Below are positions 24,995-35,007 of a stretch of 64,000 nucleotides of DNA, one piece after another (positions within the stretch are counted from its first letter, which is position 1; each line of letters begins with the position of its first letter). The notes under the pieces are model-generated. The model saw only the letters and a list, made by a program, of their open reading frames with translations, was not told the DNA's origin and ran no database searches. The stretch lies in NCBI GenBank assembly GCA_021151825.1, contig JAGKWQ010000016.1, forward strand, positions 1 to 64,000, written 5' to 3'. The stretch is from Cellvibrionaceae bacterium (GTDB lineage Bacteria > Pseudomonadota > Gammaproteobacteria > Pseudomonadales > Cellvibrionaceae). The position numbers were made by a program, and so were the translations under genes.

Positions 24995-25957
24995 ATGGCA
25001 ATGAGCGACGAACTCAATAAGTTATTTAAGGATGTCCATTGGCAAATGGATATCTTACAAAATATCGATGTAGGTTTAGTGGTACTGAACCAAGACTACA
25101 CGATTGAGGTTTGGAATAGCTTCATGCAAAACCATAGCAGCAAAGCACCTGAGGATGTGCTGGGAAAAAGTTTGTTTCAAGTTTTTCCTGAACTACCTGA
25201 GCAATGGTTTCGTCATAAGGCACAGGCCGTTTTTGTATTGCAAAACGCTACATTTACAACTTGGGAGCAGCGTCCTTTTCTATTTCGTTTTCCGCATTAC
25301 CGTCCCATTACTGGTACTGCGGAGTATATGTATCAAAACAGCACCATTATTCCTCTGGCCGACACAAAAGGAGTTGTTGATCATATATGCCTAATAATTT
25401 ATGACGTAACAGATACGGCTGTTAATAAACTTGCGCAACAACAAGCTAACAAACAACTTCAGAACTTGAGCCGTACCGACCATTTAACTGGTTTATTTAA
25501 CCGCGGTTACTGGGAGTTACGCTTGATTCAAGAGTTCAAACGTTATGATCGTTATGAACAATCCTCCAGTTTGATAATGCTCGACATCGATCATTTCAAG
25601 AAGATTAATGATAAGTATGGCCACATGGTTGGAGACGAAGCAATCCGCGGGGTAAGCCGCGCCATAAAAGAACAAGTCAGAGATCTTGATATTGCCGGGC
25701 GTTATGGCGGCGAGGAGTTTGCAATAATCCTAACCAATACCAACGGAGACGGAGCATGTGTTTTTGCTGAACGTCTGCGCAATACGGTTGAAAACCTGAC
25801 AGTTTATGCAGAAGGCCACGAAATTAAATTTACTATTAGCCTGGGAGTCGCAGAAATGAGCAACCAGGTCAGAGATCATCGGAATTGGATTGAAAGAGCT
25901 GACCATGCCCTATATCGCTCAAAAGAGACTGGTCGAAATCGCTGCACAATGCTTTGA
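24995..25957 (+). CDS. PAS-GGDEF diguanylate cyclase
   Basis: The 320-residue protein has an N-terminal PAS-like sensor (about residues 12-135) and a C-terminal GGDEF domain. The active-site motif is GGEEF in RYGGEEFAI and an inhibitory-site RDLD lies five residues before it, so both catalysis and product inhibition look intact. LDIDHFKKINDKYGH is the metal-binding block. No transmembrane segment is present, so sensing is cytoplasmic. It is probably co-transcribed with the CheC-like gene and ends at a strong shared terminator. The start could be the first or third codon (MAM). Confidence 0.92.
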   Translation: MAMSDELNKLFKDVHWQMDILQNIDVGLVVLNQDYTIEVWNSFMQNHSSKAPEDVLGKSLFQVFPELPEQWFRHKAQAVFVLQNATFTTWEQRPFLFRFPHYRPITGTAEYMYQNSTIIPLADTKGVVDHICLIIYDVTDTAVNKLAQQQANKQLQNLSRTDHLTGLFNRGYWELRLIQEFKRYDRYEQSSSLIMLDIDHFKKINDKYGHMVGDEAIRGVSRAIKEQVRDLDIAGRYGGEEFAIILTNTNGDGACVFAERLRNTVENLTVYAEGHEIKFTISLGVAEMSNQVRDHRNWIERADHALYRSKETGRNRCTML

Positions 25958-25962
25958 TTAAC

Positions 25963-25996
25963 AATAAAAAAGGCTTCAATTGAAGCCTTTTTTATT
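25963..25996. terminator. Perfectly palindromic bidirectional terminator
   Basis: A 34-base perfect palindrome with core AAGGCTTCAATTGAAGCCTT, flanked by A-runs and T-runs, separates the converging GGDEF and ppiD genes. Confidence 0.92.
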
Positions 25997-26008
25997 GGAT
26001 GACTGAAT

Positions 26009-27874
26009 TTACTCTACAGTAGCAGCATCTTTTAATAATTTTTGATAGCTCGCAAAATCGTTGCGACCATAAATGCTACCTAACTGAGCTGTAATAGCTG
26101 TTTTTTGCTCTGGCGTAACTTTATCAAAACTGCCAGCAGTTACACCCTCCAAAACAACAACCGCCAAATCTCCCGAACTAGTTAGAGTACTACCATAACT
26201 ATTGCTACCTGCTTGTGGCTTGCTCATAGTGAAGGCATAGCGTAGTACATCAGCATCAACCTCTGCGTTACTTCTGGCAACCGCTTTAACTTGCTTTAAC
26301 TCCACCCCATTAGCTTTACTTAATTCCTCAAATTTTCCGCCTGCTTTTAATTCAGCAATTAGCTTGACTGCCTGATCATTCAAAAGAGTGCGTGCTTTTT
26401 GATCCTTAAGAGTACTAACGATTTGCTCTTTCACATCAGCCATAGGCTTAACCTGTTTTGGTTTGTAATCCGTCTTTTTCAATACAATAACATTACTCGA
26501 ATCCAGCTCAATAACCTCACTGCTATTGCCTTCCTGCAATACCTCCTGAGAGAAAGCAGCTTCTGAAACTTTCGGATTTGCCAATAGATCTTTGCCCTTA
26601 TTACGCTCGAACAAGCCAGAGTTCTGTACTTTTATTCCCAATTCCTGAGCCACACTCGCAAGGCTTTCGGCGTTATAAGCCAGATCTCGTAATTTTTCTA
26701 ACTGTGCTACAAATAATGTTTCAGCTTCAGCTCGTTTCAATTGCTCCTCTACGCTAGCTTTTTGCTCTTCAAATGTAGGGGGTTCAGATCCCTTTTCTGC
26801 TAGCAGTTTAATAAAATGAGTACCTGCATCAGTTTTAACGGCTGCGGAAGTTTGACCCACTTTTAATGCAGCCAATGCAGTTTCAAACTCTGCAGGAAAA
26901 GCATCGCCTTTTGTAAAACCAAGATCACCACCCTGCTCTTTGCTTCCCAGATCATCAGAATATTCTTTTGCAAGCTTTGCAAAGTCTTCACCGGCTGCCA
27001 ATTTTTCAGTCACAAGTTTGATTTTTTCAGCATTATTATTTTCAATCAAAATATGCGCTGCATGACGCTCAGTCGCAGCAACAAAGGATGATAAGTTTTG
27101 TTCATATTGTTTGCGGATCTGTTCTTCAGTGACAGAAACATTTTTAACTAACTCGGAAACACTCAAACTAATATAATCAACAGAAACCTGCTCATCACTG
27201 GTAAAAATTTGTTGATTAGCATTGTAGTAAGTTTGAATTTCATTATCGTCGATGGTGATGCCTTCGCGAATTTTTGCAGAAGGCAATACTACATAAGATA
27301 AGTCACGAGACTGAAAGCTCAACGCTACAATATCACTGAGCTGCGCAGGAGTTGCAAAAGCTGTGGCAGTCAAACCTGATTGAAGCTGGTTTATAACCAA
27401 CTCTTCAGAAAGCAACTTCGCATAAGTACCATGTGTGTAACCCATATTACGCAATAATTGCTGGTAGCGATTATTATCAAACGCACCCGATTCATTTTTA
27501 AATTGCTGCGAATTGCTAATTTGTTCATGGAGATAATTATTCCCAATTGTCATACCGGAACTATCAGCCGCTTGAAACAAAACTTTACGCTGAACAAGAT
27601 TTTCAATAACGGGTTTGCGCAAATATTCATCACTCAAAAACTCTGCGGGAATTTGATCTCCATATGTATTAAGCATTTGTTGCTTTTGATTTCCTATAGC
27701 CCGCGCAACATCCGTCTCGGTAATCACTTCACCATTTACTTTTGCGGCCTGATTAGCCGAAGTATCCCAATTAAATAGAGCCTCAACACCAGTGAGAGCG
27801 AAAATGATTACAAGAAATCCAATTAAGATAAAAGAGATAACGCCTCTGGAATTGTCTCTGAGGTTCTGTAACAT
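26009..27874 (-). CDS. ppiD: Periplasmic folding chaperone PpiD
   Basis: The 621-residue protein has a short cytoplasmic N-terminus (MLQNLRDNSRG), one transmembrane helix (VISFILIGFLVIIFALTGV), a SurA-like N-domain and a parvulin-like domain around residues 266-360 (AAHILIENN...GGDLGFTKGD). PpiD helps outgoing proteins fold at the Sec translocon in the inner membrane. It closes the proteostasis block after hupB, as in E. coli and relatives. Confidence 0.95.
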   Translation of the reverse strand: MLQNLRDNSRGVISFILIGFLVIIFALTGVEALFNWDTSANQAAKVNGEVITETDVARAIGNQKQQMLNTYGDQIPAEFLSDEYLRKPVIENLVQRKVLFQAADSSGMTIGNNYLHEQISNSQQFKNESGAFDNNRYQQLLRNMGYTHGTYAKLLSEELVINQLQSGLTATAFATPAQLSDIVALSFQSRDLSYVVLPSAKIREGITIDDNEIQTYYNANQQIFTSDEQVSVDYISLSVSELVKNVSVTEEQIRKQYEQNLSSFVAATERHAAHILIENNNAEKIKLVTEKLAAGEDFAKLAKEYSDDLGSKEQGGDLGFTKGDAFPAEFETALAALKVGQTSAAVKTDAGTHFIKLLAEKGSEPPTFEEQKASVEEQLKRAEAETLFVAQLEKLRDLAYNAESLASVAQELGIKVQNSGLFERNKGKDLLANPKVSEAAFSQEVLQEGNSSEVIELDSSNVIVLKKTDYKPKQVKPMADVKEQIVSTLKDQKARTLLNDQAVKLIAELKAGGKFEELSKANGVELKQVKAVARSNAEVDADVLRYAFTMSKPQAGSNSYGSTLTSSGDLAVVVLEGVTAGSFDKVTPEQKTAITAQLGSIYGRNDFASYQKLLKDAATVE

Positions 27875-28008
27875 TTTAAACTCCTAGCTGGGAAGAAAGC
27901 GTTTTGCGCAAGAGGTATCGCACAAAGAAACCTAATAATTAATTATTCGATGTTAAAAGGCATTAATTTGTAATCGTTAAATATATATACAAAAGCCACA
28001 TCACTAAG

Positions 28009-28036
28009 AAAAAGGCGCATATAAATGCGCCTTTTT
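28009..28036 (-). terminator. Terminator after hupB
   Basis: The stem AAAAAGGCGCAT...ATGCGCCTTTTT with a short ATAA loop lies 41 bases after the hupB stop; the T-run works in either direction. Confidence 0.85.
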
Positions 28037-28076
28037 GCATCTCCGATTATTTAATACAATCGGAAATAACTATCAA

Positions 28077-28349
28077 TCAATTGACAGCGTCTTTAAGAGC
28101 TTTACCGGGTTTGAATCCAGGTACTTTTGCTGCTGCAATTTTAATTTCCGCACCTGTTTGAGGGTTGCGGCCCGTACGAGCAGCGCGCTCTTTCACTGCA
28201 AATGTACCGAAACCTACCAGAACAACAGAATCACCATTCTTCAGGGCACCAGTGATACTTTCCACTACCGCATCTAAGGCACGTCCGGCAGCTGCTTTAG
28301 GAATATCCGCAGATGCGGCAATAGCTTCAATCAGCTCAGTTTTGTTCAC
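28077..28349 (-). CDS. hupB: Nucleoid protein HU, beta-type
   Basis: The 90-residue HU protein uses a GTG start at 28349 preceded by AAGGGG; this places the first residues (MNKTELIEAIA) exactly as in known HU proteins, whereas the longer frame to 28469 does not. The DNA-binding arm GFGTFAVKERAARTGRNPQTG is intact. HU bends and compacts DNA as a dimer. It lies between lon and ppiD in the conserved order. Confidence 0.97.
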   Translation of the reverse strand: MNKTELIEAIAASADIPKAAAGRALDAVVESITGALKNGDSVVLVGFGTFAVKERAARTGRNPQTGAEIKIAAAKVPGFKPGKALKDAVN

Positions 28350-28553
28350 ACTTAACCCCTTTTGATTATTTGTTTCTAAAAACACAGCACAAATTAATGT
28401 CGCGAATAATTTACTTGGCTGCGCAGCAAATGAATTGCGATTTATACCAACAGTGCCGAAGAGGGTCAAGGAAAGCTTACAGCTTTACACAAAACCCGCC
28501 GAACACTGATCACAAAACAACCTGATGCACCTTTTTTACAATAAGGCACCCTT

Positions 28554-30974
28554 TTAATGCGTATTTAATCGCGCATCAGTTTCCGGTGCTTTTTGAGCTG
28601 CCTTTTCCAGCGCCCGGTACTCTTCATCACTGAGAGGCTTGGGATGGAATTGCAAAGCAATATCAAGAACCTCGTCAATCCATTTGACTGGTTTTATCAC
28701 TAAATCTGCTTTTATGTTGGCTGGTATCTCTTTCAAATCACGTTCATTGTCAGCAGGAATGATAACAGTCCGAATTCCTCCGCGATGTGCGGCCAGTAGC
28801 TTTTCTTTCAATCCACCAATGCGAAGTACTTCGCCACGCAAAGTAATCTCTCCTGTCATGGCTACATCTGCTTTGACTGGGATGCCAGTCAATACAGAAA
28901 CCAAAGCTGTACACATAGCAATGCCTGCACTTGGTCCATCCTTCGGAGTTGCTCCCTCAGGAACATGGATATGCACATCTACCTTCTCATGATGATCAGG
29001 AGCGATACCTAATGCCTGGCCTCGAGAGCGAACTACAGTTAGTGCAGCCTGAATGGATTCCTGCATCACATCACCTAAGGATCCGGTTTTAATGATTCGC
29101 CCCTTACCAGCGACTGCAGATGATTCAATTGTGAGCAACTCTCCACCAACTTGAGTCCAAGCTAACCCAGTTACCTGACCAATCTGATCCTTACTTTCGG
29201 CTTTGCCAAAATCAAATTTTCTAACGCCCAGCAAATCCTCAAGCAAATCCCCACCAATAATATCCGCCTTATTGTTTTTTCCTTTTACATGAAGCGTAAC
29301 AACCTTACGGCAAATTTTAGCAATTTCACGCTCAAGTCCGCGAACACCAGCCTCACGAGTGTAGTAGCGAATAATATCTTTAATCGCCTCGTTTGCGATT
29401 TCAATTTCAGATTCTTTCAGTCCATTAGCCTTCATCTGCTTAGGAATTAAATAGCGTAATGCAATATTTAATTTTTCATCCTCGGTGTAACCAGGGATTC
29501 GAATAACTTCCATCCGATCCAACAGTGGGCCAGGAATATTCATTGAGTTCGATGTGCAAACAAACATCACATCAGATAAGTCATAATCAACTTCTAAATA
29601 ATGATCATTAAAGTGACTATTTTGCTCTGGATCTAATACTTCCAATAAGGCTGAAGCAGGATCACCGCGATTATCCATTCCCATTTTGTCAATTTCATCA
29701 AGCAAAAAGAGCGGGTTTTTAACACCTACTTTTGCCATTTTTTGAATTAACTTTCCTGGTAATGAACCAATGTAGGTTCTACGATGTCCGCGGATTTCAG
29801 CTTCATCGCGCACACCGCCAAGCGCCATACGAACAAACTCACGATTGGTAGCTCGTGCAATAGACTCACCTAACGACGTTTTACCAACCCCGGGAGGCCC
29901 CACCAAGCAAAGAATTGGTCCTTTCACTTTCTTAACTCGCTGCTGAACAGCTAGATACTCCAATATACGTTCTTTTACTTCTTCCAAACCGAAGTGATCT
30001 TTATTTAACACTTCTTCTGCACGCACCAAATCGTTGCGCACTTTACTACGCTTACTCCAAGGTACTTTGATCATCCAATCAATGTAGGCCCGAAGCACAG
30101 ATGCTTCGGCAGACATTGGTGACATCATCTTTAATTTGTTGAGCTCAGTACGAGCCTTTTCTTCTGCGTCCTTTGGCATGGATGCAGAAAGAATTTTCTT
30201 TTCCAATTCATCAACTTCATTTACCTCTTCACCTAATTCTCCCAATTCCTTTTGAATCGCTTTGATTTGCTCATTGAGGTAATATTCACGTTGGCTTTTC
30301 TCCATTTGCTTTTTAACCCGCCCACGGATTTTCTTTTCAACGTGAAATAAATCCACTTCAGCATCCATTAAATCCAGCAATAATTCGATGCGGGCATGAA
30401 TATCAGCGATTTCCAATATCGATTGCTTTTTAGACAAATCCAAAGACATGTGCGCCGCAATTGTATCGGCCAGACGTCCAGGCTCATCTATTCCTGATAG
30501 AGATGTAATAACTTCAACAGGGACCTTTTTGCTAAGGTTTACATACTGTTCAAATTGACCAATTGCTGAAGCAACCAAGGCGCGAGCCTCTGCTCCTTCG
30601 ACATTGGGGCCAATAACAATCTCTGCATTTGCTTTAAAAAAGCCGCCAACATCCTCAATCAATTCAATCTTGGCGCGCTCTCGCCCCTCAATCAAAACTT
30701 TGACAGTTCCATCGGGTAACTTTAGCAACTGCAATATGGTAGCTACCGTTCCAATTTCATATAAATCTTCAGCCTTAGGTTCATCTTGCTGGGGATTTTT
30801 TTGTGCCACTAAAAGCACCTGCTTATCCGCAGCCATCGCCCTTTCCAAGGCCTCAATAGATTTACCTCTTCCAACAAATAAAGGCGTAACCATATGCGGA
30901 TATACAACTACATCACGCAAAGGCAATAACGGAATATCAGTAATACGGGGTTCGAGTGGGGTTTCAGCGACCAT
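28554..30974 (-). CDS. lon: ATP-dependent protease Lon
   Basis: The start chosen is ATG 30974 (MVAETPLEPRITD), with GAGAGGAT just upstream, giving 806 residues; the frame to 31031 adds an unlikely leader. The protein has the N-terminal substrate domain, an AAA+ module with Walker A GPPGVGKT, and a C-terminal Ser/Lys protease domain with the catalytic Ser in KDGPSAGIAM and Lys in the following GLKEKLLAAHRG region. It degrades misfolded and regulatory proteins in the cytoplasm. Confidence 0.97.
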   Translation of the reverse strand: MVAETPLEPRITDIPLLPLRDVVVYPHMVTPLFVGRGKSIEALERAMAADKQVLLVAQKNPQQDEPKAEDLYEIGTVATILQLLKLPDGTVKVLIEGRERAKIELIEDVGGFFKANAEIVIGPNVEGAEARALVASAIGQFEQYVNLSKKVPVEVITSLSGIDEPGRLADTIAAHMSLDLSKKQSILEIADIHARIELLLDLMDAEVDLFHVEKKIRGRVKKQMEKSQREYYLNEQIKAIQKELGELGEEVNEVDELEKKILSASMPKDAEEKARTELNKLKMMSPMSAEASVLRAYIDWMIKVPWSKRSKVRNDLVRAEEVLNKDHFGLEEVKERILEYLAVQQRVKKVKGPILCLVGPPGVGKTSLGESIARATNREFVRMALGGVRDEAEIRGHRRTYIGSLPGKLIQKMAKVGVKNPLFLLDEIDKMGMDNRGDPASALLEVLDPEQNSHFNDHYLEVDYDLSDVMFVCTSNSMNIPGPLLDRMEVIRIPGYTEDEKLNIALRYLIPKQMKANGLKESEIEIANEAIKDIIRYYTREAGVRGLEREIAKICRKVVTLHVKGKNNKADIIGGDLLEDLLGVRKFDFGKAESKDQIGQVTGLAWTQVGGELLTIESSAVAGKGRIIKTGSLGDVMQESIQAALTVVRSRGQALGIAPDHHEKVDVHIHVPEGATPKDGPSAGIAMCTALVSVLTGIPVKADVAMTGEITLRGEVLRIGGLKEKLLAAHRGGIRTVIIPADNERDLKEIPANIKADLVIKPVKWIDEVLDIALQFHPKPLSDEEYRALEKAAQKAPETDARLNTH

Positions 30975-31060
30975 TGGATCCTCTCTTCTCTGGCGGCAGC
31001 TATAACTGCCATAGAACAAGATTGGGGGCAAAAAGGGGCAATTACAAGTTTACTGGAAGA

Positions 31061-31104
31061 GAAAAAACAAAAAGAGCGCTAAATTGCACTCTTTTTGTTT
31101 TTTC
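31061..31104. terminator. Hairpin between clpX and lon
   Basis: A long stem (CAAAAAGAG...CTCTTTTTG) flanked by A and T runs lies 25 bases after the clpX stop. It probably separates clpX and lon transcripts, at least in part. Confidence 0.75.
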
Positions 31105-31128
31105 TGAATAAAAATAAATCAGGATTTA

Positions 31129-32427
31129 TTAATCATCAGCTGCGGCTTTAGGTTGTTTTTCAGCAGTCTCATATACTAGCAACGGCTCCGATTCGCCCTT
31201 TATAACCGATTCATCCACCACGACCTTGACAACATGTTCTTCAGCAGGAATTCGATACATCGTGTCGAGCAATACCGATTCCATAATTGAGCGTAGTCCA
31301 CGAGCACCAGTTTTACGTTCGAGTGCCCGCTCCGCAACTGCGTCCAATGCATCAGTTCTGAAATCGATTTGGACCCCCTCCATCTCAAACAATCTTGCAT
31401 ATTGTTTGGTCAGTGCATTGCGCGGCTCAGTAAGGATTTGAATCAATGCAGCCTTATCCAGTTCATCCAAAGTCGCAATGACAGGCAGGCGCCCCACAAA
31501 TTCAGGTATTAAACCATATCTCACCAAATCCTCTGGTTCGAGATCATGCAAAGTTTCGCCAAAATTGCGCTTTTCATCTTTGCTCTTAACTTCAGCGCCG
31601 AATCCAATACCGCCTTTTTCCGAACGATCACGAATAACTTTATCTAACCCCGCAAAAGCGCCACCACATATGAAGAGGATATTTGAAGTATCTACTTGTA
31701 AAAACTCTTGCTGCGGATGCTTACGCCCTCCCTGAGGAGGTACAGATGCAACGGTGCCTTCAATTAATTTTAGTAATGCCTGCTGGACACCTTCACCCGA
31801 CACATCGCGAGTAATGGATGGATTATCAGACTTGCGGGAAATCTTATCGATCTCATCAATATAAACAATACCTTGTTGCGCCTTTTCGACATCATAGTCG
31901 CATTTTTGCAATAACTTCTGAATAATATTTTCGACATCCTCACCCACATATCCTGCTTCGGTTAGGGTAGTAGCATCTGCGATTGTGAACGGAACATCCA
32001 GCAATCGAGCAAGCGTTTCAGCGAGCAAGGTTTTACCACTACCCGTAGGACCAACCAAAAGGATATTGCTTTTGCCTAGCTCTACCTGCTCTTTATCTTT
32101 GCCAGCCTTGTCACCAAAGCGCAAGCGCTTGTAATGGTTATAAACAGCCACAGCCAATACTTTCTTGGCTCGCTTTTGACCAATTACATACTGATCAAGA
32201 ATTGCTGATATCTCATGTGGCTTTGGCAACTTTTCTGAATTACCTTCAGTTGCATTTTCCTGAATTTCTTCACGAATAATGTCGTTGCACAAATCAACAC
32301 ACTCATCGCAAATGAAAACGGATGGGCCAGCAATTAGCTTACGAACCTCATGCTGGCTTTTGCCACAAAAAGAGCAATACAGTAATTTTCCGCTTTTATC
32401 ACCTGAGTCACTAGTGTGATCGGTCAT
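31129..32427 (-). CDS. clpX: ClpXP unfoldase subunit ClpX
   Basis: Start ATG 32427 (MTDHTSDSG) has GGAG 9 bases upstream; a GTG three codons earlier is an alternative. The 432-residue protein has the four-cysteine zinc-binding domain (CSFCG...CDECVDLC) at residues 18-45, AAA+ motifs GPTGSGKT and VYIDEIDKI, and the IGFGAE loop that docks onto ClpP. It unfolds tagged substrates and feeds them to ClpP, encoded just upstream. Confidence 0.97.
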   Translation of the reverse strand: MTDHTSDSGDKSGKLLYCSFCGKSQHEVRKLIAGPSVFICDECVDLCNDIIREEIQENATEGNSEKLPKPHEISAILDQYVIGQKRAKKVLAVAVYNHYKRLRFGDKAGKDKEQVELGKSNILLVGPTGSGKTLLAETLARLLDVPFTIADATTLTEAGYVGEDVENIIQKLLQKCDYDVEKAQQGIVYIDEIDKISRKSDNPSITRDVSGEGVQQALLKLIEGTVASVPPQGGRKHPQQEFLQVDTSNILFICGGAFAGLDKVIRDRSEKGGIGFGAEVKSKDEKRNFGETLHDLEPEDLVRYGLIPEFVGRLPVIATLDELDKAALIQILTEPRNALTKQYARLFEMEGVQIDFRTDALDAVAERALERKTGARGLRSIMESVLLDTMYRIPAEEHVVKVVVDESVIKGESEPLLVYETAEKQPKAAADD

Positions 32428-32558
32428 TGGGCCCACTCCATCAAAATTTCTATAACAATTGTCAGGTCAAAGAGCCAAATTTCAAGCCATTAGGGCAGAA
32501 TTTGGAACTTTTTTCGCCTTTTGCTTTGACCAAAAATCAAAAAGTTTGACAATTAAAG

Positions 32559-33197
32559 CTATTTGGTTGACTGAATTCGCTTTTCAATAACTGCATCCAC
32601 CAAACCATATTCTTTAGCCTGGTGAGCAGACATGAAGTTATCGCGCTCAGTATCTACTTCTATCTTTTCAATTGGTTGACCTGAATGGAATGCCATCAGT
32701 TCATTCAATCTGGCCCGAATTTTTAGTATTTCTTGCGCCTGAATATGAATATCAGATGCTTGCCCCTGAGCACCACCACTTGGCTGATGAATCATTACGC
32801 GTGAATTGGGTAAGCAAAAACGCTTACCTTTAGCTCCCGCATTTAACAAAAATGCACCCATGCTGCATGCTTGGCCAATACACATAGTGCTGACATCAGG
32901 TTTTATAAATTGCATGGTATCGTATATTGACATCCCAGCCGTTACTGAACCACCAGGAGAGTTTATATACAGATGAATATCTTTATCCGGATTTTCAGCC
33001 TCAAGAAACAATAATTGGGCAACTACAAGATTGGCCATGTAGTCTTCCACAGGCCCCACTAAAAATATAACGCGCTCTTTCAACAAACGGGAATATATGT
33101 CGAAAGACCGCTCCCCCCTTGCTGTTTGCTCAATAACAATAGGAACTAAACCGCTATTAATTATAGAAGAATGGGAATTCATATATTCGTATGACAT
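32559..33197 (-). CDS. clpP: Clp protease proteolytic subunit
   Basis: The 212-residue serine protease has the triad Ser112, His137 and Asp186. The nucleophile elbow reads GQACSMGAFLL, with Cys next to the serine where Ala is usual; the catalytic serine is intact. The first 15 or so residues should be the autocleaved propeptide. It forms the tetradecameric barrel used by ClpX. It lies upstream of clpX with 131 bases between, so clpX may also have its own promoter. Confidence 0.97.
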   Translation of the reverse strand: MSYEYMNSHSSIINSGLVPIVIEQTARGERSFDIYSRLLKERVIFLVGPVEDYMANLVVAQLLFLEAENPDKDIHLYINSPGGSVTAGMSIYDTMQFIKPDVSTMCIGQACSMGAFLLNAGAKGKRFCLPNSRVMIHQPSGGAQGQASDIHIQAQEILKIRARLNELMAFHSGQPIEKIEVDTERDNFMSAHQAKEYGLVDAVIEKRIQSTK

Positions 33198-33335
33198 CGT
33201 GCATTTTGTCCTTAAGCGGGCTTTTATAGCATCGCCAAATTTGAGAACTGTTAGGTTTTGACATTAGAGAGCTTAACCCGTGATGGGATTATATGCCAGT
33301 GTAAAGAGGGATTTTGGGAGGTATTCGAAGAAGGG

Positions 33336-33365
33336 AAAGCTGCAAAACGATTGTTTTGCAGCTTT
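33336..33365 (-). terminator. Hairpin after tig
   Basis: A 13-base stem (AAAGCTGCAAAAC with its complement) and a GATT loop lie 9 bases past the tig stop. The T-run is stronger on the plus side, so termination of tig on the minus strand may be partial, allowing read-through into clpP. Confidence 0.65.
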
Positions 33366-33374
33366 TTTAAACAA

Positions 33375-34688
33375 TCAACGTTGGGCGTTGGCTTTAATGA
33401 TTTCGTCGTAGTTGGTTTCTAAATCAGCAACTTTCGCTTGACCTAAAATATAATCAACAACTTGATCTTCGAGAACTGCCGACTCAACGCCAGCCAACAA
33501 CTCCTGATTGCCATTGTAGTATTCAACAACTTCTTTAGGTTCTTGATATGTAGAAGCAATTTCTTCAATCATAGTGCGAACACGCTTAGCGTCTGGCTTA
33601 AGCTTATTGGCTTTAACAATTTCACCAACAATCAAACCAAGAGTAACGCGACGGGTCGCCTCCTCCTGGAACATGGTATCTGGAAGCAAAGATTTCACAT
33701 CAAAATTCTGTTGTTGCCCACCAAATCGCTGCAACATCTGATTGCGCAAAACCTCAACCTCATTAACAACAAGCGCCTTCGGCACTTCGGTTGTATGAGA
33801 GGCAATCAATGCATCCATTACCTGAGCTTTTACCTTGGCTTTAAGTGCGTTAGTCAATTCACGATCCATGTTGGCTTTGACTTCTTTGCGAAATTGCTTC
33901 TCGCCGCCTTTTTCTACCCCAAACTTTTGGAAAAACTCTTTTTTAAGCTCTGGTAGTTGCGCTTCAAACACGCCATTCACGGTGATAACAAACTCGGCCG
34001 CAGCACCCTTCAATTCTTCCGCCTGGTAATCATCAGGGAAGGTCACGGAAACAGTTTTTTGCTCCCCGGCTTTCAAACCCACAATCCCCTCTTCAAAACC
34101 AGGAATCATAGACTTTGAGCCCAATACCAATTTATGGTTATCAGCCTTGCCACCGGCAAACTCAACACCATCTTTAGTTCCGACAAAATTAATGTCAACT
34201 TGATCGCCATCTGCAGCAGCACGCTCCACTACAGACCAAGTGGCCTGGTGCTTGCGCAACACTTCAATCATGTTATCCACGTCAGCTTCCGTCACATCTG
34301 CCTTATAACGAGTAATCTCATAGGCAGAAAGATCGCTAAGAGCAACACTTGGATAAACCTCAAAAGTTGCCACGTATTCCAAGTCTTGCCCGGCGGCCAA
34401 TTGTTTTGGTTGAATAGATGGCTGACCAGCCGGTTTTACATTTTCTTTTTGCACGGCAGCGTAGAACGAACGACTAATTACATCACCAACCACCTCTTGA
34501 CGGATTCCAGCACCAAAACGTTGTTTAACTACAGACAGGGGCACTTTGCCTTTACGGAAACCTTTGATGCTGACATTGCGAGCAGCTTGTTTCAAACGAT
34601 TTTCAACTTCGTTTTCAACTTGCTCCGCAGGTACGCCTACCGTCAGGCGACGTTCCAATCCAGTTGTTGTTTCAAGTGAAACCTGCAT
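33375..34688 (-). CDS. tig: Trigger factor
   Basis: The 437-residue ribosome-associated chaperone has the ribosome-binding loop GFRKGKVP at residues 44-51, a central FKBP-type domain (DQVDINFVGTKDGVEFAGG...) and a helical C-terminal domain. It folds nascent chains at the tunnel exit. It is the first gene of the tig-clpP-clpX-lon-hupB-ppiD block; a tRNA-Leu gene lies upstream on the same strand. Confidence 0.97.
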   Translation of the reverse strand: MQVSLETTTGLERRLTVGVPAEQVENEVENRLKQAARNVSIKGFRKGKVPLSVVKQRFGAGIRQEVVGDVISRSFYAAVQKENVKPAGQPSIQPKQLAAGQDLEYVATFEVYPSVALSDLSAYEITRYKADVTEADVDNMIEVLRKHQATWSVVERAAADGDQVDINFVGTKDGVEFAGGKADNHKLVLGSKSMIPGFEEGIVGLKAGEQKTVSVTFPDDYQAEELKGAAAEFVITVNGVFEAQLPELKKEFFQKFGVEKGGEKQFRKEVKANMDRELTNALKAKVKAQVMDALIASHTTEVPKALVVNEVEVLRNQMLQRFGGQQQNFDVKSLLPDTMFQEEATRRVTLGLIVGEIVKANKLKPDAKRVRTMIEEIASTYQEPKEVVEYYNGNQELLAGVESAVLEDQVVDYILGQAKVADLETNYDEIIKANAQR

Positions 34689-34757
34689 ATGTGCCTCGTG
34701 AGATAACTAAATATTTGGCGTTCGATCAGGTGCTTATTATAAAGCCCCTGGAAAATA

Positions 34758-34842
34758 TGGTGCGGACGGAGAGACTCGAACTCTCACACCTTGCGGCGCC
34801 AGAACCTAAACCTGGTGTGTCTACCAATTTCACCACGTCCGC
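34758..34842 (-). tRNA. leuW: tRNA-Leu (anticodon UAG)
   Basis: The acceptor arms GCGGACG and CGTCCGC pair fully, the D-arm region GTGGTGAAATTGGTAGACAC is standard for Leu, and the anticodon loop TTTAGGT gives UAG, which reads CUA and related codons. The long variable arm (GGCGCCGCAAGGTGT) and the T-arm GAGAGTTCGAGTCTCTC mark a class II tRNA. CCA is encoded. The sequence closely resembles E. coli leuW. Confidence 0.97.
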
Positions 34843-35007
34843 ATTAGATCACCTTTTCTTACCTGGAAGAGAGGTGCTGACTAAATCTTACTGCGCATTA
34901 ACTATTTGATTTTTAATGTTTTTTATAAAAATCATCGGGTCAGTCGCGCGAAGGGTGCTGATTGTGCCACAGTCATTATGTGGCTTCAACTTTTTATGCA
35001 TTTCTCA

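Noticed and set aside
28350..28469. N-terminal extension of HU
   Set aside because: Family alignment and the AAGGGG site place the start at GTG 28349.
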